Assembly: GCA_965227945.1 (NCBI GenBank)
Contig: CBDDGQ010000006.1
Coordinates: 2,976,001-3,040,000, forward strand
Direction of reading: 5' to 3'
Source of the DNA: Azorhizobium sp965227945
GTDB taxonomy: Bacteria > Pseudomonadota > Alphaproteobacteria > Rhizobiales > Xanthobacteraceae
DNA: 64,000 nt
This document shows positions 22,242 to 31,931 of this stretch, in pieces (within the stretch, counting starts at the first letter, position 1; every line of letters begins with the position of its first letter). The notes beneath the pieces are model-generated. The model was given only the letters and a program-made list of their open reading frames with translations. It did no database searches and was not told where the DNA came from. The translations under genes and the position numbers were made by a program.

Positions 22242-23609
22242 ATGGCGTGGGGCATGTCGCACACCTCGGCTCCCGTCTTCCGCTTCGCCCCCTCGCCCAC
22301 CGGCCTCATCCATGTGGGCAATGCCCGCACGGCCCTGCTGAACGCCCTGCTGGCGCGGCGGGGCGGCGGCACCTTCATCTTGCGCTTCGACGATACCGAC
22401 GCCGCCCGCTCCCGGACGGAGTTCGCCGACGCCATCGCCGCCGATCTGGACTGGCTCGGCATCCCGCCCGACCGGGTGGAACGTCAGTCGGATCGCCTGG
22501 CGCTGTACGCCGCCGCGGCGGAGCGGCTGAAGGCGGACGGGCGGCTCTATCCGGCCTATGAGACTGAAGCGGAACTCGACCTGAAGCGTGGCCTCCAGCG
22601 CGCCCGTGGCCTTCCGCCGGTCTATGACCGCTCTGCCCTGGCGCTGACGGCGGAGGATCGCGCCCGCCTGGAAGCGGAAGGGCGCATGCCCCATTGGCGC
22701 TTCAAGCTGGCGCAGCGGGAGGTCACCTGGACCGACGGCGTGCGCGGTCCCCAGCATGTGGACACCGCCAGCCTGTCGGACCCGGTGCTGGTGCGGGCGG
22801 ACGGCACCTATCTCTATACCCTGCCCTCCGTGGTGGATGATCTGGAGATGGGCGTCACCGATGTCATCCGCGGCGAGGACCATGTCACCAACACGGCGGT
22901 GCAGATCGAGCTGATCGCGGCGCTGGGCGGCGTCGCGCCGCGCTTCGCCCATCACAACCTGCTCACCTTGCCCAATGGAGAGGGCCTGTCCAAGCGGCTT
23001 GGCCATTTGTCGCTCGCCGCCTTGCGCGCGGCCGGGCAGGAGGCGCTGGCGGTGGCGGCTTTGTCCGTGTTGGTGGGCACGTCCGAGGCGGTGGTGCCGG
23101 TGGAGAGCCTGGACGCGCTGGCAGAGAAGATCGACCTGTCGCGCATTTCCCGCGCCCCGGCGCGATTCGATCCCGATGAATTGCCGACCCTCACCGCCCG
23201 CACCTTGCATCATCTGCCGTTCGCGGCGGTGGCGGAGCGGTTGCGGGCGGCCGGCGTGGCCGGTGGGGCGGACTTTTGGACCGCTGTGCGCGGCAACCTG
23301 GTCACCTTCGCCGATGCGGCCATCTGGTGGGCGATTTGCACGGGGCCGTTGGCGCCTGCCATTACCGCCGAGGACGGGCCATTTCTCGCCGCGGTGGCCG
23401 AGCTGCTGCCGCCGGAGCCGTGGGATGCGGGCACCTACAAGGCCTGGATCGCCGAGGCCAAGCGGGTGGGCGGGCGCAGCGGCAAGGCCCTGTTCCACCC
23501 CATCCGACTCGCGCTCACGGGGCGCGAGACCGGCCCGGAACTGGCGGGTCTGCTGCCGCTCATGGGCCGCGATCGCACCCAGGCACGCCTGACAGGGATG
23601 ATGACCTGA
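22242..23609 (+). CDS. gltX: Glutamyl-tRNA synthetase (GltX-type)
   Basis: About 455 aa class I aminoacyl-tRNA synthetase attaching glutamate to tRNA. The HIGH-like motif is HVGN in RFAPSPTGLIHVGNARTA. The second signature reads EGLSKRLG instead of canonical KMSKR, a variant seen in the second GluRS of some alphaproteobacteria. ATG 22242 or 22254 (MSHTSAP) are both possible; neither has a well-spaced Shine-Dalgarno sequence. The first leaves only four extra residues. Alphaproteobacteria often carry two gltX genes, so this may be the second, but that cannot be decided from this window. Confidence 0.93.
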   Translation: MAWGMSHTSAPVFRFAPSPTGLIHVGNARTALLNALLARRGGGTFILRFDDTDAARSRTEFADAIAADLDWLGIPPDRVERQSDRLALYAAAAERLKADGRLYPAYETEAELDLKRGLQRARGLPPVYDRSALALTAEDRARLEAEGRMPHWRFKLAQREVTWTDGVRGPQHVDTASLSDPVLVRADGTYLYTLPSVVDDLEMGVTDVIRGEDHVTNTAVQIELIAALGGVAPRFAHHNLLTLPNGEGLSKRLGHLSLAALRAAGQEALAVAALSVLVGTSEAVVPVESLDALAEKIDLSRISRAPARFDPDELPTLTARTLHHLPFAAVAERLRAAGVAGGADFWTAVRGNLVTFADAAIWWAICTGPLAPAITAEDGPFLAAVAELLPPEPWDAGTYKAWIAEAKRVGGRSGKALFHPIRLALTGRETGPELAGLLPLMGRDRTQARLTGMMT

Positions 23610-23736
23610 CACGGGCCGAGGACGCGCGGCCGGCTGGCTCAGGCGCGCTGGACGCGCGAGGAACCAAATCTGATCCGGGCTGACCTGCGATGCCGCTGCG
23701 CCGGACGCGACAGCGGCCGGCGTCGTGCGATGGCGG

Positions 23737-24864
23737 CTATTGGCCGGTGTTCTGGCCCGCATTGGCGGGGGTGGAGGGCGCGATCACCCGCACCGCGCGG
23801 CGGCCCGGCTGCTCGGCCGCAGGCGCCAGCGGCGCCGTGACCGTGGGCGACACGGGATCCAGAGCCGGCGCGTCCGCTGCCGGCTTGCCCGCGGTGGCGG
23901 TCTTGCCCTTGGCCCCGGCCGCCGCATCGCCCGCGGGGCGTGGCTGCGACATGGCCTTGGCCTGTTCCTCGGTGACCAGGATGTCGCCCTTCTCCAGAGT
24001 CGACTGGTCGTCCAACCCCGCCAGCGCCTGCGCCCAGGACTGTCCGGGCGCGCGGCACGAGCAGGTGGAGACCAATTGCTTGCGATAGAGCAGGGCGGTC
24101 GGCAGCGACATATAGGGCTTGCCGGTCACCGAGGTGGCCTGCTGGATGTCTTCGCCGGGATTGCGATAGGTGTAGAGCTGCGCCTCGGAGGCCGGGCACA
24201 GGCGCCGGCAGAGGGCATCGTCATTGGCGAACTTCGCCGGGATCGTGGCGTAGGAAATGGGGAAGTAGAAGCCGTCGCAGGTGCGCACGCAGACGGTGCG
24301 ATAGGTGGACGACTTCGGCAGGTCCATGGGCGCCACGTCCATGCCCGGCGCCTCTTCCGGCTCGCTGTTCACCGCGGCGCCGCCGCCGAAGAGAGCCTCG
24401 AAGAAGTTGCGCGGCTTGGCCTGCTGGCGCGAGGGCTGCGGGCCGACGATGTTCTGCGCCGCCGCGCGATATTGCGGGCCGCAATTGTTCTGGGCCAGCG
24501 CCATGATGATCTGCCGGCGTTGGCCTTCCTTGTCGCCATTGGCCCGATCCAGGCTGGCGATGGAGGCGCGCAGACGGGAGATCTGGTCGTCGATCTGGTC
24601 GCACTGGGCCGGGCGCGGCGGACCCTGGAAGATGAAGAAGCCGCGCGGGGCCTCGCAATTCATGCCTTTGGCCTGGGCGACCAGTTGCTCAAGGGTGCCG
24701 CGCATCTGTTGCGCCTGGGCGGCGCGCCCTTGGGTCGCGGGATCCACGCCCCGGTCCAGAGTGGCGAGTGCGCCTTCCAGCTGCATGCAGGAGGGGGCCT
24801 GGGCCGCGACAGGAGACGCGGCCAGGATAGCCAGGACCACACCAAACCACCGAACTGATGTCAT
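23737..24864 (-). CDS. DUF2865 domain protein, exported
   Basis: 375 aa. Signal peptide (about 1-22, ending AAQA), a helical Cys-containing middle region with coiled-coil tendency, then the DUF2865 core (about 185-290: YRTVCVRTCDGFYFPISY..., CRRLCPASEAQLYTYRNPGEDI, YMSLPTALLYRKQ). The C-terminus is Ala/Pro-rich and low-complexity. The family is common in Hyphomicrobiales and of unknown function. ATG 24864 places the signal peptide at the N-terminus; an ATG 11 codons upstream is less likely. Confidence 0.83.
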   Translation of the reverse strand: MTSVRWFGVVLAILAASPVAAQAPSCMQLEGALATLDRGVDPATQGRAAQAQQMRGTLEQLVAQAKGMNCEAPRGFFIFQGPPRPAQCDQIDDQISRLRASIASLDRANGDKEGQRRQIIMALAQNNCGPQYRAAAQNIVGPQPSRQQAKPRNFFEALFGGGAAVNSEPEEAPGMDVAPMDLPKSSTYRTVCVRTCDGFYFPISYATIPAKFANDDALCRRLCPASEAQLYTYRNPGEDIQQATSVTGKPYMSLPTALLYRKQLVSTCSCRAPGQSWAQALAGLDDQSTLEKGDILVTEEQAKAMSQPRPAGDAAAGAKGKTATAGKPAADAPALDPVSPTVTAPLAPAAEQPGRRAVRVIAPSTPANAGQNTGQ

Positions 24865-24972
24865 TCTCGATCCCGCGCGCCGGCGCCCCAACCACAATTC
24901 GAGGCGCTTATAACGCCATGGGGCACGCCAACGATGACCAAAGTTTGGACCCCACGAAATTCTTCGTGATCG

Positions 24973-26070
24973 TCAGTTGCGACCGCGCATGCGGATGTTG
25001 AAGCTGTCGAAGGAATATTCCGCGATCTGCCACCACACCAGCTGCTCGGTGCGCATGGCCATCATGCTGTCATAGGCCTTCTTGAAGGCGGCGTTCTGCG
25101 CCGCGATCTCGTTGTACAGCTCGAACGAGGCGCGGTAGCCGGCTTCCATGATGGCCGGCGGGAAGGCGCGCAGTTCCGCGCCCTGTTGCACCAGTCGGCG
25201 CAGGGCCGGCGGGTTCACCGCGTCATATTTCGCCAGCATCCAGTTGTTGGCGGCTTCGCAGGCGTTGGAGAGGATGGCCTGGTAGTGCTTGGGCAGCTTG
25301 TCCCACTGCTCCTGATTGATGACCAGGTGCAGCATGGCGCCGCCCTCCCACCAGCCGGGGTAGTAATAATATTTCGCCACCTTCACCAGGCCGAGCTTCT
25401 CGTCGTCATAGGGGCCGACGAACTCGGCCGCGTCCAGCGTGCCGCGCTCCAGGGAGGGATACACGTCGCCCGGTGCGATCTGCTGCGGCACCACGCCGAG
25501 CTTGGCCAGAACCTGGCCGCCGATGCCGCCGATGCGGAACTTCAGGCCCTTCAGGTCGTCCAGCGAATTCAGCTCTTTGCGGAAGAAGCCGCCCATCTGG
25601 CAGCCGGAATTCCCCATGGGAATGGACGTGACCTTGTACTTCTCCAGCACGCCATTGATGATCTCCGACCCGCCGCCGAAGAACCACCAGGAATGCTGCT
25701 GGCGCGAGTTGAAGCCGAACGGCACGCCGGTGCCGAAGGCCAAAGTGGGATCCTTGCCGATGTAGAAGTAGGTGGCGGTCTGCGCGCACTCCACCGAGCC
25801 GGTGGAGACCGCGTCCAGCGCCTGCAGCCCCGGCACCAGTTCGCCGGCCGGAAAGGTCTGGATCTGGAACTTGCCGTCGGTGGCCTCCGAGACCAGCTTA
25901 GCCAGCACCTGCGCCGTGCCGTAAATGGTGTCCAGCGAGCGGGGGAAGGAGGACGTCAGGCGCCACTTCACTTCCGGGCTGGTCTGGGCGATGGCGGGCA
26001 TGGCAACGGCACTCGAAGCGAGCGCGGCCGTCGCGGTGGCGCCGAGGAACCGGCGGCGTTGGCGATCCAT
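24973..26070 (-). CDS. TRAP transporter solute-binding protein, TakP/DctP family
   Basis: 365 aa periplasmic binding protein. It begins MDRQRRRFLGATATAALASS, a twin-arginine signal, with cleavage near AIAQ. The mature part matches the DctP family closest to the 2-keto-acid binding protein TakP of Rhodobacter (also about 365 aa): WRLTSSFPRSLDTIYG, QTATYFYIGKDPT, KFRIGGIGGQVLAKLG and EFVGPYDDEKLG. The DctQ and DctM membrane subunits are not adjacent on either side, so it is an orphan here. Possible ligands are 2-oxo acids, by family only. Confidence 0.88.
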   Translation of the reverse strand: MDRQRRRFLGATATAALASSAVAMPAIAQTSPEVKWRLTSSFPRSLDTIYGTAQVLAKLVSEATDGKFQIQTFPAGELVPGLQALDAVSTGSVECAQTATYFYIGKDPTLAFGTGVPFGFNSRQQHSWWFFGGGSEIINGVLEKYKVTSIPMGNSGCQMGGFFRKELNSLDDLKGLKFRIGGIGGQVLAKLGVVPQQIAPGDVYPSLERGTLDAAEFVGPYDDEKLGLVKVAKYYYYPGWWEGGAMLHLVINQEQWDKLPKHYQAILSNACEAANNWMLAKYDAVNPPALRRLVQQGAELRAFPPAIMEAGYRASFELYNEIAAQNAAFKKAYDSMMAMRTEQLVWWQIAEYSFDSFNIRMRGRN

Positions 26071-26234
26071 GATGTCTCCAGGGCGTCTTGTTGATTGTTG
26101 AGCCGACACCTGTCACGCCGCGCCGAAGACGTCAATCATCGTCGCGCCGGAAGGGAAGGTTCGTGGCTCCGGCATCTATCATGCGCCGCTGCGCTGCCTA
26201 TATCAGTCCCGAACGCGATGAGGACCCCGTTGCC

Positions 26235-26771
26235 ATGACCGTCACCCCCGCCCGGATGCGCACTGCTCTGACCTTTGCCTGTGCCGTGGCCATGAGCCTG
26301 GCCGCCACGTGCGTGGATGCGGCCTCCCAAGAGCCAGATCCCATCTTCAAGAAGTCCACGGTGTGGAAGTTCATGACCCCGGACGACAAGCTGGCGGTGT
26401 ATGGCATCGACGACCCCGTGGTGGGGGGCGTGGCCTGTCACTACACCGTGCCGGAAAAGGGCGGCGTGAAGGGCATGGTGGGCATTGCCGAAGAGGTGTC
26501 GGACATCTCGCTGGCGTGCCGGCAGATCGGCCCGATCACCATCAAGGAGAAGTTCGAGCAGGGCGACGTGGTGTTCCGCCAGAGCCGCTCGCTGTTCTTC
26601 AAGAAGATGCAGATCGTGCGGGGTTGCGACACCAAGCGCAACGTTCTGGTCTATCTGGTCTATTCGGACAAGCTGATCGAGGGCAGTCCGAAGAACTCCA
26701 CCTCCACCGTCCCGATCATGCCGTGGGGCGCGTCGGCGGATGTGCCGCGGTGCGCGGATTTCGTGAAATAG
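26235..26771 (+). CDS. creA: CreA family protein
   Basis: About 178 aa exported protein. A signal peptide (ATG 26235 or 26256) precedes the conserved CreA core: DPIFKKSTVWKFMTPDDKLAVYGIDDPVVGGVACHYT split around the first Cys, then SDISLACRQIGPI and MPWG near the C-terminus. The family is widespread in proteobacteria and its function is not established. A bidirectional hairpin separates it from the convergent small gene downstream. Confidence 0.86.
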   Translation: MTVTPARMRTALTFACAVAMSLAATCVDAASQEPDPIFKKSTVWKFMTPDDKLAVYGIDDPVVGGVACHYTVPEKGGVKGMVGIAEEVSDISLACRQIGPITIKEKFEQGDVVFRQSRSLFFKKMQIVRGCDTKRNVLVYLVYSDKLIEGSPKNSTSTVPIMPWGASADVPRCADFVK

Positions 26772-26798
26772 GCATCCCCGCTCCGGTGCTCCGCGCCG

Positions 26799-26821
26799 GC
26801 GGCAGGGAAGGGCCCTGCCGC
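26799..26821. terminator. Bidirectional hairpin between convergent genes
   Basis: GCGGCAGGG (26799-26807) pairs with CCCTGCCGC (26813-26821) around a 5-nt loop. The 9-bp perfect stem lies in the 76-base gap between creA and the convergent minus-strand gene, the expected place for a shared terminator. No T tract on either side. Confidence 0.5.
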
Positions 26822-26847
26822 TCCGGCGTCTGTGACGCGTGTGTGCT

Positions 26848-27234
26848 TCAACGGGAGCAGGCGATGGCCACCACCGGCTCACAGGCGCTGCCGGTGCAGG
26901 CGGGGGGCTTTGCATTGCCTGCAATGGTCATGATGCCGGTGCTGCCGGTCACCGCCACCCGGCCATAGTCCAGCGCCTGACTGTAGTCATGGGCCCGGCA
27001 CCAGGCATTGGCCACCTGCCCGCCGCAGGGCGCGCCGTCGGCGAGGCAGGTGTCCACGCCGTATCCGTCGGAATTCTCGATCAGGAAGATGCGGGTTTCC
27101 GCCGCTGCGGCGCCGGCACCGGCCAAGACGGCGGCCGCCAGCGCCAGCGTGCGCAGACGGGTGCGACCGATGCGGTCCAGGCGTGTGAAGCGGCGCAGCG
27201 ATCCCGAGGGGAGCTGGAAAGCAGATGGTGTCAT
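26848..27234 (-). CDS. Small exported Cys-containing protein, function unknown
   Basis: 128 aa. The N-terminus is basic, followed by a hydrophobic segment (TLALAAAVLAGAGAAAA) compatible with a long signal peptide cleaved near AAAE. The mature part of about 80 residues has six cysteines (VDTCLADGAPCGG, NAWCRAHDY, PPACTGSACEPVVAIAC), suggesting disulphides in the periplasm. I do not recognise a named family, though the pattern looks like conserved small hypothetical proteins of Hyphomicrobiales. Confidence 0.7.
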   Translation of the reverse strand: MTPSAFQLPSGSLRRFTRLDRIGRTRLRTLALAAAVLAGAGAAAAETRIFLIENSDGYGVDTCLADGAPCGGQVANAWCRAHDYSQALDYGRVAVTGSTGIMTIAGNAKPPACTGSACEPVVAIACSR

Positions 27235-27688
27235 GGGCGGGTTGGCGACCTCTGATCCGGCGCGTGAGCCGCCGGGCGGTGGATCGAACTGCAGGTCTGG
27301 GCCGCGGCGTGCCGGATAAGTTCGGCGCGAGACTCATGATGCAATGCGGCACGGCATAGCTTTTCGCCGGCGCCGCGGTCAAGCCTCCCCGAACGGCAGC
27401 GGTGGACGGCCCACGCAGACGTGAAAGGGCTTGACGACAGGCCGGGCGCAAACCATTGTCCCGCGCCATGAACGGCCACGGATCATTTGGCGGCATGTCC
27501 ATGCCGATTATTTGCGGTTAGCTCGACAAGCTGGCCGCGGCCGTCCTTTGCTGCATCCCTGACGAGGAAGATTGGACGCACCGCCCCAGCGGGTCGAGTG
27601 TGTTTGTAAACGCCGTGGAAACGGCATCGTCAGCCGCCGGACGCATGTTGCGCCATCCGGGACCGGTGCCAAAGGGGAGCGGATACTC
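27235..27688. other. 454-base gap upstream of cysS, no gene seen
   Basis: No convincing coding frame, tRNA or repeat. A TTGACG at 27431-27436 followed 17 nt later by CATTGT is a weak candidate promoter for cysS. The gap lies between divergent genes, so promoters for both are expected here. Confidence 0.4.
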
Positions 27689-29077
27689 ATGGAGCTGCGG
27701 CTCTACAATACGCTGACGCGGTCGAAGGATGCCTTCCGCCCGCTCGATCCCGCCAATGTCCGCCTCTATGTGTGCGGACCGACGGTCTATGATCTGGCCC
27801 ATATCGGCAATGCCCGGCCGGTGATCGTGTTCGACGTGCTGTTCCGGCTGCTGCGGCGGCTGTATGGCGCCGACGCGGTCACCTATGTCCGCAACATCAC
27901 CGACGTGGACGACAAGATCAACGCCCGCGCCGCCGATCGCGGCATCACCATTCGCGACCTCACTGAAGAGACCTACGACTGGTTCCGCCAGGATACCGCC
28001 GCGCTCGGCTGCCTGCCGCCCAGCGTGGAGCCGCGCGCCACCGAGCACATCTTCGAAATGCAGGCGCTGATCGAGCGTCTGGTGGCCTCCGGCCATGCCT
28101 ATGTGGCCGAAGACCATGTGCTGTTCGACGTGCCCTCCATGCCGGACTATGGCCAACTCTCCCGCCGGCCCCTGGACGAGATGCTCAACGGCGCCCGCGT
28201 GGACGTGGCCCCGTTCAAGCGCGATCCCATGGACTTCGTGCTGTGGAAGCCCAGCTCCGACGACCAGCCCGGCTGGCCTTCGCCCTGCGGCATCGAGACC
28301 CCGGGGCGGCCAGGCTGGCATATCGAATGCTCGGCCATGTCCTGGCGCCATCTGGGCGAGACCTTCGACATCCATGGCGGCGGCATCGATCTGGTGTTCC
28401 CGCATCATGAGAATGAGATCGCCCAGTCGCGCTGCGCCTTCGGCACCGGCGGCATGGCCCAGGTGTGGATGCACAATGGCTTCCTGCTGCTGGAAGGCGA
28501 GAAGATGTCGAAGTCGCTCGGCAACTTCGTCACCATCCGCGAGCTGCTGGCGGACTGGGAAGGCGAGGTGCTGCGCCTCGCCATGCTCTCCACCCATTAT
28601 CGCCAGCCCATCAACTGGACCCGCCAGGGCATCGGCTTTGCCGCCAAGACGCTAGACAAATGGTATCGCGTGGTCGGCGACGTGGAAGCCGAGACCGGCC
28701 CCGACAATCCGTTCGAGAGCGAGATCGCCGACCGTCTGGGCGATGATCTGAACTCGCCCCGCGCCATCACCCATCTGCATCATCTGGCCGAGGTGGCCGA
28801 GCATGAAGAGACCTCCAGCGCCTTGCGCCGCCGCTTCAAGGGCGCGGCCAATCTGCTGGGGCTCCTGCAACTGACCGAGACCCAGTGGAAGGCCCGCCAG
28901 CGCGAAGCCATCTCCGTGGACCCGGACGCCATCGAGGCGCTGATCGCCGCCCGCATCGCGGCGCGCAAGGCCCGCGACTTCGCCGCGGCGGATCATATCC
29001 GCGAGCAATTGGCCGCCCAGGGCGTGATCCTGATGGACAACAAGGACGGCACCACCAGCTGGGAACTGGGACGATGA
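27689..29077 (+). CDS. cysS: Cysteinyl-tRNA synthetase
   Basis: 462 aa, full length. Class I synthetase with HIGN at 38-41, zinc ligand C29 (YVCGPTVYD), and KMSKS at 272-276. Other zinc-site residues are in GWHIECSAMS and FPHHENE. ATG 27689 is preceded by AAAGGGGA. The stop overlaps the GNAT gene by ATGA. First gene of a cysS-GNAT-cimA run. Confidence 0.97.
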   Translation: MELRLYNTLTRSKDAFRPLDPANVRLYVCGPTVYDLAHIGNARPVIVFDVLFRLLRRLYGADAVTYVRNITDVDDKINARAADRGITIRDLTEETYDWFRQDTAALGCLPPSVEPRATEHIFEMQALIERLVASGHAYVAEDHVLFDVPSMPDYGQLSRRPLDEMLNGARVDVAPFKRDPMDFVLWKPSSDDQPGWPSPCGIETPGRPGWHIECSAMSWRHLGETFDIHGGGIDLVFPHHENEIAQSRCAFGTGGMAQVWMHNGFLLLEGEKMSKSLGNFVTIRELLADWEGEVLRLAMLSTHYRQPINWTRQGIGFAAKTLDKWYRVVGDVEAETGPDNPFESEIADRLGDDLNSPRAITHLHHLAEVAEHEETSSALRRRFKGAANLLGLLQLTETQWKARQREAISVDPDAIEALIAARIAARKARDFAAADHIREQLAAQGVILMDNKDGTTSWELGR

Positions 29078-29583
29078 GCGACGATGAAGCCCCCGTGCAA
29101 GCCGCACTGCGGCCCCTGCTGCCGGACGACACGGCGGCCTTGGCCATGCTGTTCCGCGCCTCCATCTTCGAGCTGACCGAGGAGGATTACGACGCCGACC
29201 AGCAGGAGGCCTGGGCGGCGGCGGCGGACGACGAGGCCGCCTTCGGCGCCCGCCTTGCCGCCGCACTCACTTTGGTGGCGGTGGCCGATGGCGAGCCGGT
29301 GGGCTTTGTCTCGGTGACCGACAACAAGGTGATCGACATGCTCTATGTGCATCCGCTGGCGGCGGAGCAGGGCGTGGGCACCTTGCTGTGCAACGCCGCC
29401 GAAACCCTGGTGAAGGGGCGCGGCGGCAAGAGCCTCGTCGCCGATGCCAGCGACACCGCGCTGGGCTTCTTCCAGGCGCGGGGCTATGAGGCGCAACAGC
29501 GCAACACCGTGCAGCGCAACGAGGCCTGGCTTGCCAATACCACCGTGAAGAAGTCGCTGGTGGACGGGGAGCCGACCCGATGA
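29074..29583 (+). CDS. GNAT-family N-acetyltransferase
   Basis: 169 aa. The acetyl-CoA binding region is seen in VIDMLYVHPLAAEQGVGTLLCNAAE (motif A) followed by DASDTALGFFQARGYEAQQRNTV (motif B), typical of YafP-like acetyltransferases. Substrate unknown. Coupled by 4-nt overlaps to both cysS upstream and cimA downstream. Confidence 0.85.
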   Translation: MSDDEAPVQAALRPLLPDDTAALAMLFRASIFELTEEDYDADQQEAWAAAADDEAAFGARLAAALTLVAVADGEPVGFVSVTDNKVIDMLYVHPLAAEQGVGTLLCNAAETLVKGRGGKSLVADASDTALGFFQARGYEAQQRNTVQRNEAWLANTTVKKSLVDGEPTR

Positions 29584-31205
29584 GCACCGCCACGCCCAAC
29601 CCCGCCACGCCAGCGCGGGAGCGACTCTATCTGTTCGACACCACGCTGCGCGACGGGGCGCAGACCAATGGCGTCGATTTCACCTTGGCCGACAAGCTGA
29701 ACGTGATCGCGCTGCTGGACCGGCTGGGCGTGGACTATGTGGAGGCCGGCTACCCCGGCGCCAACCAGACCGACAGCCAGTTGTTCGCCGAGCGCCGGCC
29801 CGCCAAGGGCAAGCTCACGGCCTTCGGCATGACCAAGCGGCCGGGCCGGTCCCTCTCCAACGATCCCGGCGTCGCGGCGCTGCTGGCGGCGGAGGCGGAT
29901 GCCATCTGCTTCGTGGCCAAGGCCTCCGCCTTCCAGGTGCGGGTGGCGCTGGAGACCACGGAGGAGGAAAACCTCGCCTCCATCCGCGAGAGCGTCGCCG
30001 CCGCCGTGGCCGCCGGGCGCGAGGCGCTGGTGGATTGCGAGCATTTCTTCGACGGCTTCAAGGAGAAGCCGGAGTTCGCTCTGGCCTGCGCCGAGGCCGC
30101 CTATGCGGCCGGGGCGCGCTGGGTGGTGCTGTGCGACACCAATGGCGGCACGCTGCCCCATGAGGTGGACGCCATCGTTCGCCAGGTGATCACCCGCGTG
30201 CCCGGCGACCATGTGGGCATTCATGCTCATAACGACACCGAGCAGGCGGTGGCCAATTCGCTGGCCGCCGTGCGCGCCGGGGCGCGGCAGATCCAGGGCA
30301 CGCTGAATGGCCTCGGCGAGCGCTGCGGCAATGCCAATCTGTGCTCGCTGATCCCCACCTTGCTGATGAAGGCCGACTTCGCCGACCGCTTCGAGACCGG
30401 GGTTTCGCCCGAAGCGCTGGCGGACATTGCCAGTGTCTCGCGCACGCTGGACGAAATGCTCAACCGCTCACCAGACCGGCATGCGCCTTATGTGGGCGAG
30501 AGCGCCTTTGCCACCAAGGCGGGCATCCATGCCTCGGCGATCCTCAAAGACCCCGCCACCTATGAGCATGTGGCCCCCGAGCGGGTGGGCAATCGCCGCC
30601 GGGTGATGGTGTCCGACCAGGCCGGAAAGTCCAATGTGATCGCCGAACTGGAGCGCCTCGGCGTGCCGGTGGAGAAGGCCGATCCGCGCCTGGCCCGCCT
30701 TCTGGACGAGGTGAAGGGCCGCGAGGCCTTGGGCTATGCCTATGAGGCGGCGGACGCCTCCTTCGCGTTGCTGGCGCGGCGCATGCTGCACACGGTGCCC
30801 GATTATTTCACCGTGGAGCGCTTCAGCGTGAAGGTGGAGCGCCGCTACAATGCCCGCGGCGAGATGGGCACGGTGGCCGAGGCCATCGTCAAGGTGCGGG
30901 TGGGCGAGGACCAGTTCATCTCCGCCGCCGAAGGCAATGGCCCGGTGAATGCGCTCGACGTGGCGCTGCGCAAAGACCTGGGCAAGTATCAGCCCTATAT
31001 CGCCGGCCTGCGGCTGACCGACTATCGGGTGCGCATCTTGAACGGCGGCACCGAGGCGGTGACGCGGGTTCTGATCGAGAGCACGGATGAGACCGGCGCC
31101 CGCTGGACCACGGTGGGGGTGTCGCCGAACATCATCGACGCCTCGTTCGAGGCCCTGCTGGATTCCATCACCTGGAAGCTCCTGCAAAGCGGCGCGCCCG
31201 GCTGA
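29580..31205 (+). CDS. cimA: Citramalate synthase
   Basis: 541 aa. DRE-TIM metallolyase family: TTLRDGAQTNGVDF near the N-terminus, HAHNDTEQAVANSLAA metal-site motif, GTLNGLGERCGNANL, and a C-terminal LeuA-type dimer/regulatory domain. By family it condenses pyruvate and acetyl-CoA to (R)-citramalate for isoleucine synthesis; related 2-isopropylmalate synthases differ in substrate pocket, so specificity is inferred from the closer resemblance to the CimA branch. Start ATG 29580 overlaps the GNAT stop. Confidence 0.87.
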   Translation: MSTATPNPATPARERLYLFDTTLRDGAQTNGVDFTLADKLNVIALLDRLGVDYVEAGYPGANQTDSQLFAERRPAKGKLTAFGMTKRPGRSLSNDPGVAALLAAEADAICFVAKASAFQVRVALETTEEENLASIRESVAAAVAAGREALVDCEHFFDGFKEKPEFALACAEAAYAAGARWVVLCDTNGGTLPHEVDAIVRQVITRVPGDHVGIHAHNDTEQAVANSLAAVRAGARQIQGTLNGLGERCGNANLCSLIPTLLMKADFADRFETGVSPEALADIASVSRTLDEMLNRSPDRHAPYVGESAFATKAGIHASAILKDPATYEHVAPERVGNRRRVMVSDQAGKSNVIAELERLGVPVEKADPRLARLLDEVKGREALGYAYEAADASFALLARRMLHTVPDYFTVERFSVKVERRYNARGEMGTVAEAIVKVRVGEDQFISAAEGNGPVNALDVALRKDLGKYQPYIAGLRLTDYRVRILNGGTEAVTRVLIESTDETGARWTTVGVSPNIIDASFEALLDSITWKLLQSGAPG

Positions 31206-31232
31206 GGGTGCGCCGGTGGAGTGAGGCGGGCG

Positions 31233-31931
31233 TCAGGGAGCGGGGGGCGGGGTTTCCGTCGGCGCCTCTCGCTCGACAGGGAAGGGGGCCGGCTGCCAAT
31301 ACTTATCCATCTTATGGAACTTTAAGCTGTTCAGCTCCCATGTGCGCAGTAGGCTGCCGATGGCGGCTCGATCGCTGCTGTCGAGAAGCGGCGCAAGCCC
31401 CTGGACGATGGTGAGATGAATATCCCGGCTGGCGGTATCGCGTGGGATGTATCGCGGTTCCGACAGCTTCGCGCACGTGGCTCGGGCGGCTTGCAAATCT
31501 CCAAGCGCCGATTGGAAGAGAAGGCGAATGAGCGACCAGCTTGTCCATGATCGTCCGGGAAATCGCCCGTCGGACGCGAAGGCTGCCAAGTCTTCCATGG
31601 TCACGATTGGCCGGAGGGCTGGCAAAGCAATGTCTTCAATTTGCGTGATCATGTCCTGCTGTGTACTGGGATTGTTGATATTCCAGAAGCCGACTTTGGG
31701 CGCCGAGAGGTAGGCGCCCCACGGGGTGGAAAGGCCAGGCCCAGGATAGAATAGCATGGTGGCGCCCCAATCCGGATCGAACGTATCCTTATCGAGGCAG
31801 CGGTCGATATAAATACCGCGTGCGAAGTGGTGGATCGGGTAAAGGAAAACATACCTTCCAACAATCGCAAGGTCTGAATGTCGCTCCAGGAGCGGCTTCA
31901 TCAATGCTTGGACCTGTTTTGCCGTCGTCAT
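31233..31931 (-). CDS. Putative immunity protein, second paralogue
   Basis: 232 aa, soluble, no known domain recognised. It is clearly paralogous to the gene just upstream (also 232 aa): PLLERHxDL...VGR near the start, FxPxWGAT, SALGDLxxxRxTC, and KYWQPxPFPxER near the end. It is lower in GC than the surrounding housekeeping genes. It is the last gene of a minus-strand toxin-immunity-immunity set. Its ATG shares ATGA with the end of a short remnant of a toxin C-terminus (31928-31996). Immunity role is inferred from position and duplication. Confidence 0.6.
   Translation of the reverse strand: MTTAKQVQALMKPLLERHSDLAIVGRYVFLYPIHHFARGIYIDRCLDKDTFDPDWGATMLFYPGPGLSTPWGAYLSAPKVGFWNINNPSTQQDMITQIEDIALPALRPIVTMEDLAAFASDGRFPGRSWTSWSLIRLLFQSALGDLQAARATCAKLSEPRYIPRDTASRDIHLTIVQGLAPLLDSSDRAAIGSLLRTWELNSLKFHKMDKYWQPAPFPVEREAPTETPPPAP

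Noticed and set aside
21105..23762. 885-codon minus-strand frame
   Set aside because: Antisense to the SH3-protein gene and gltX; Arg/Pro low-complexity sequence that simply mirrors the Pro/Gly repeats.
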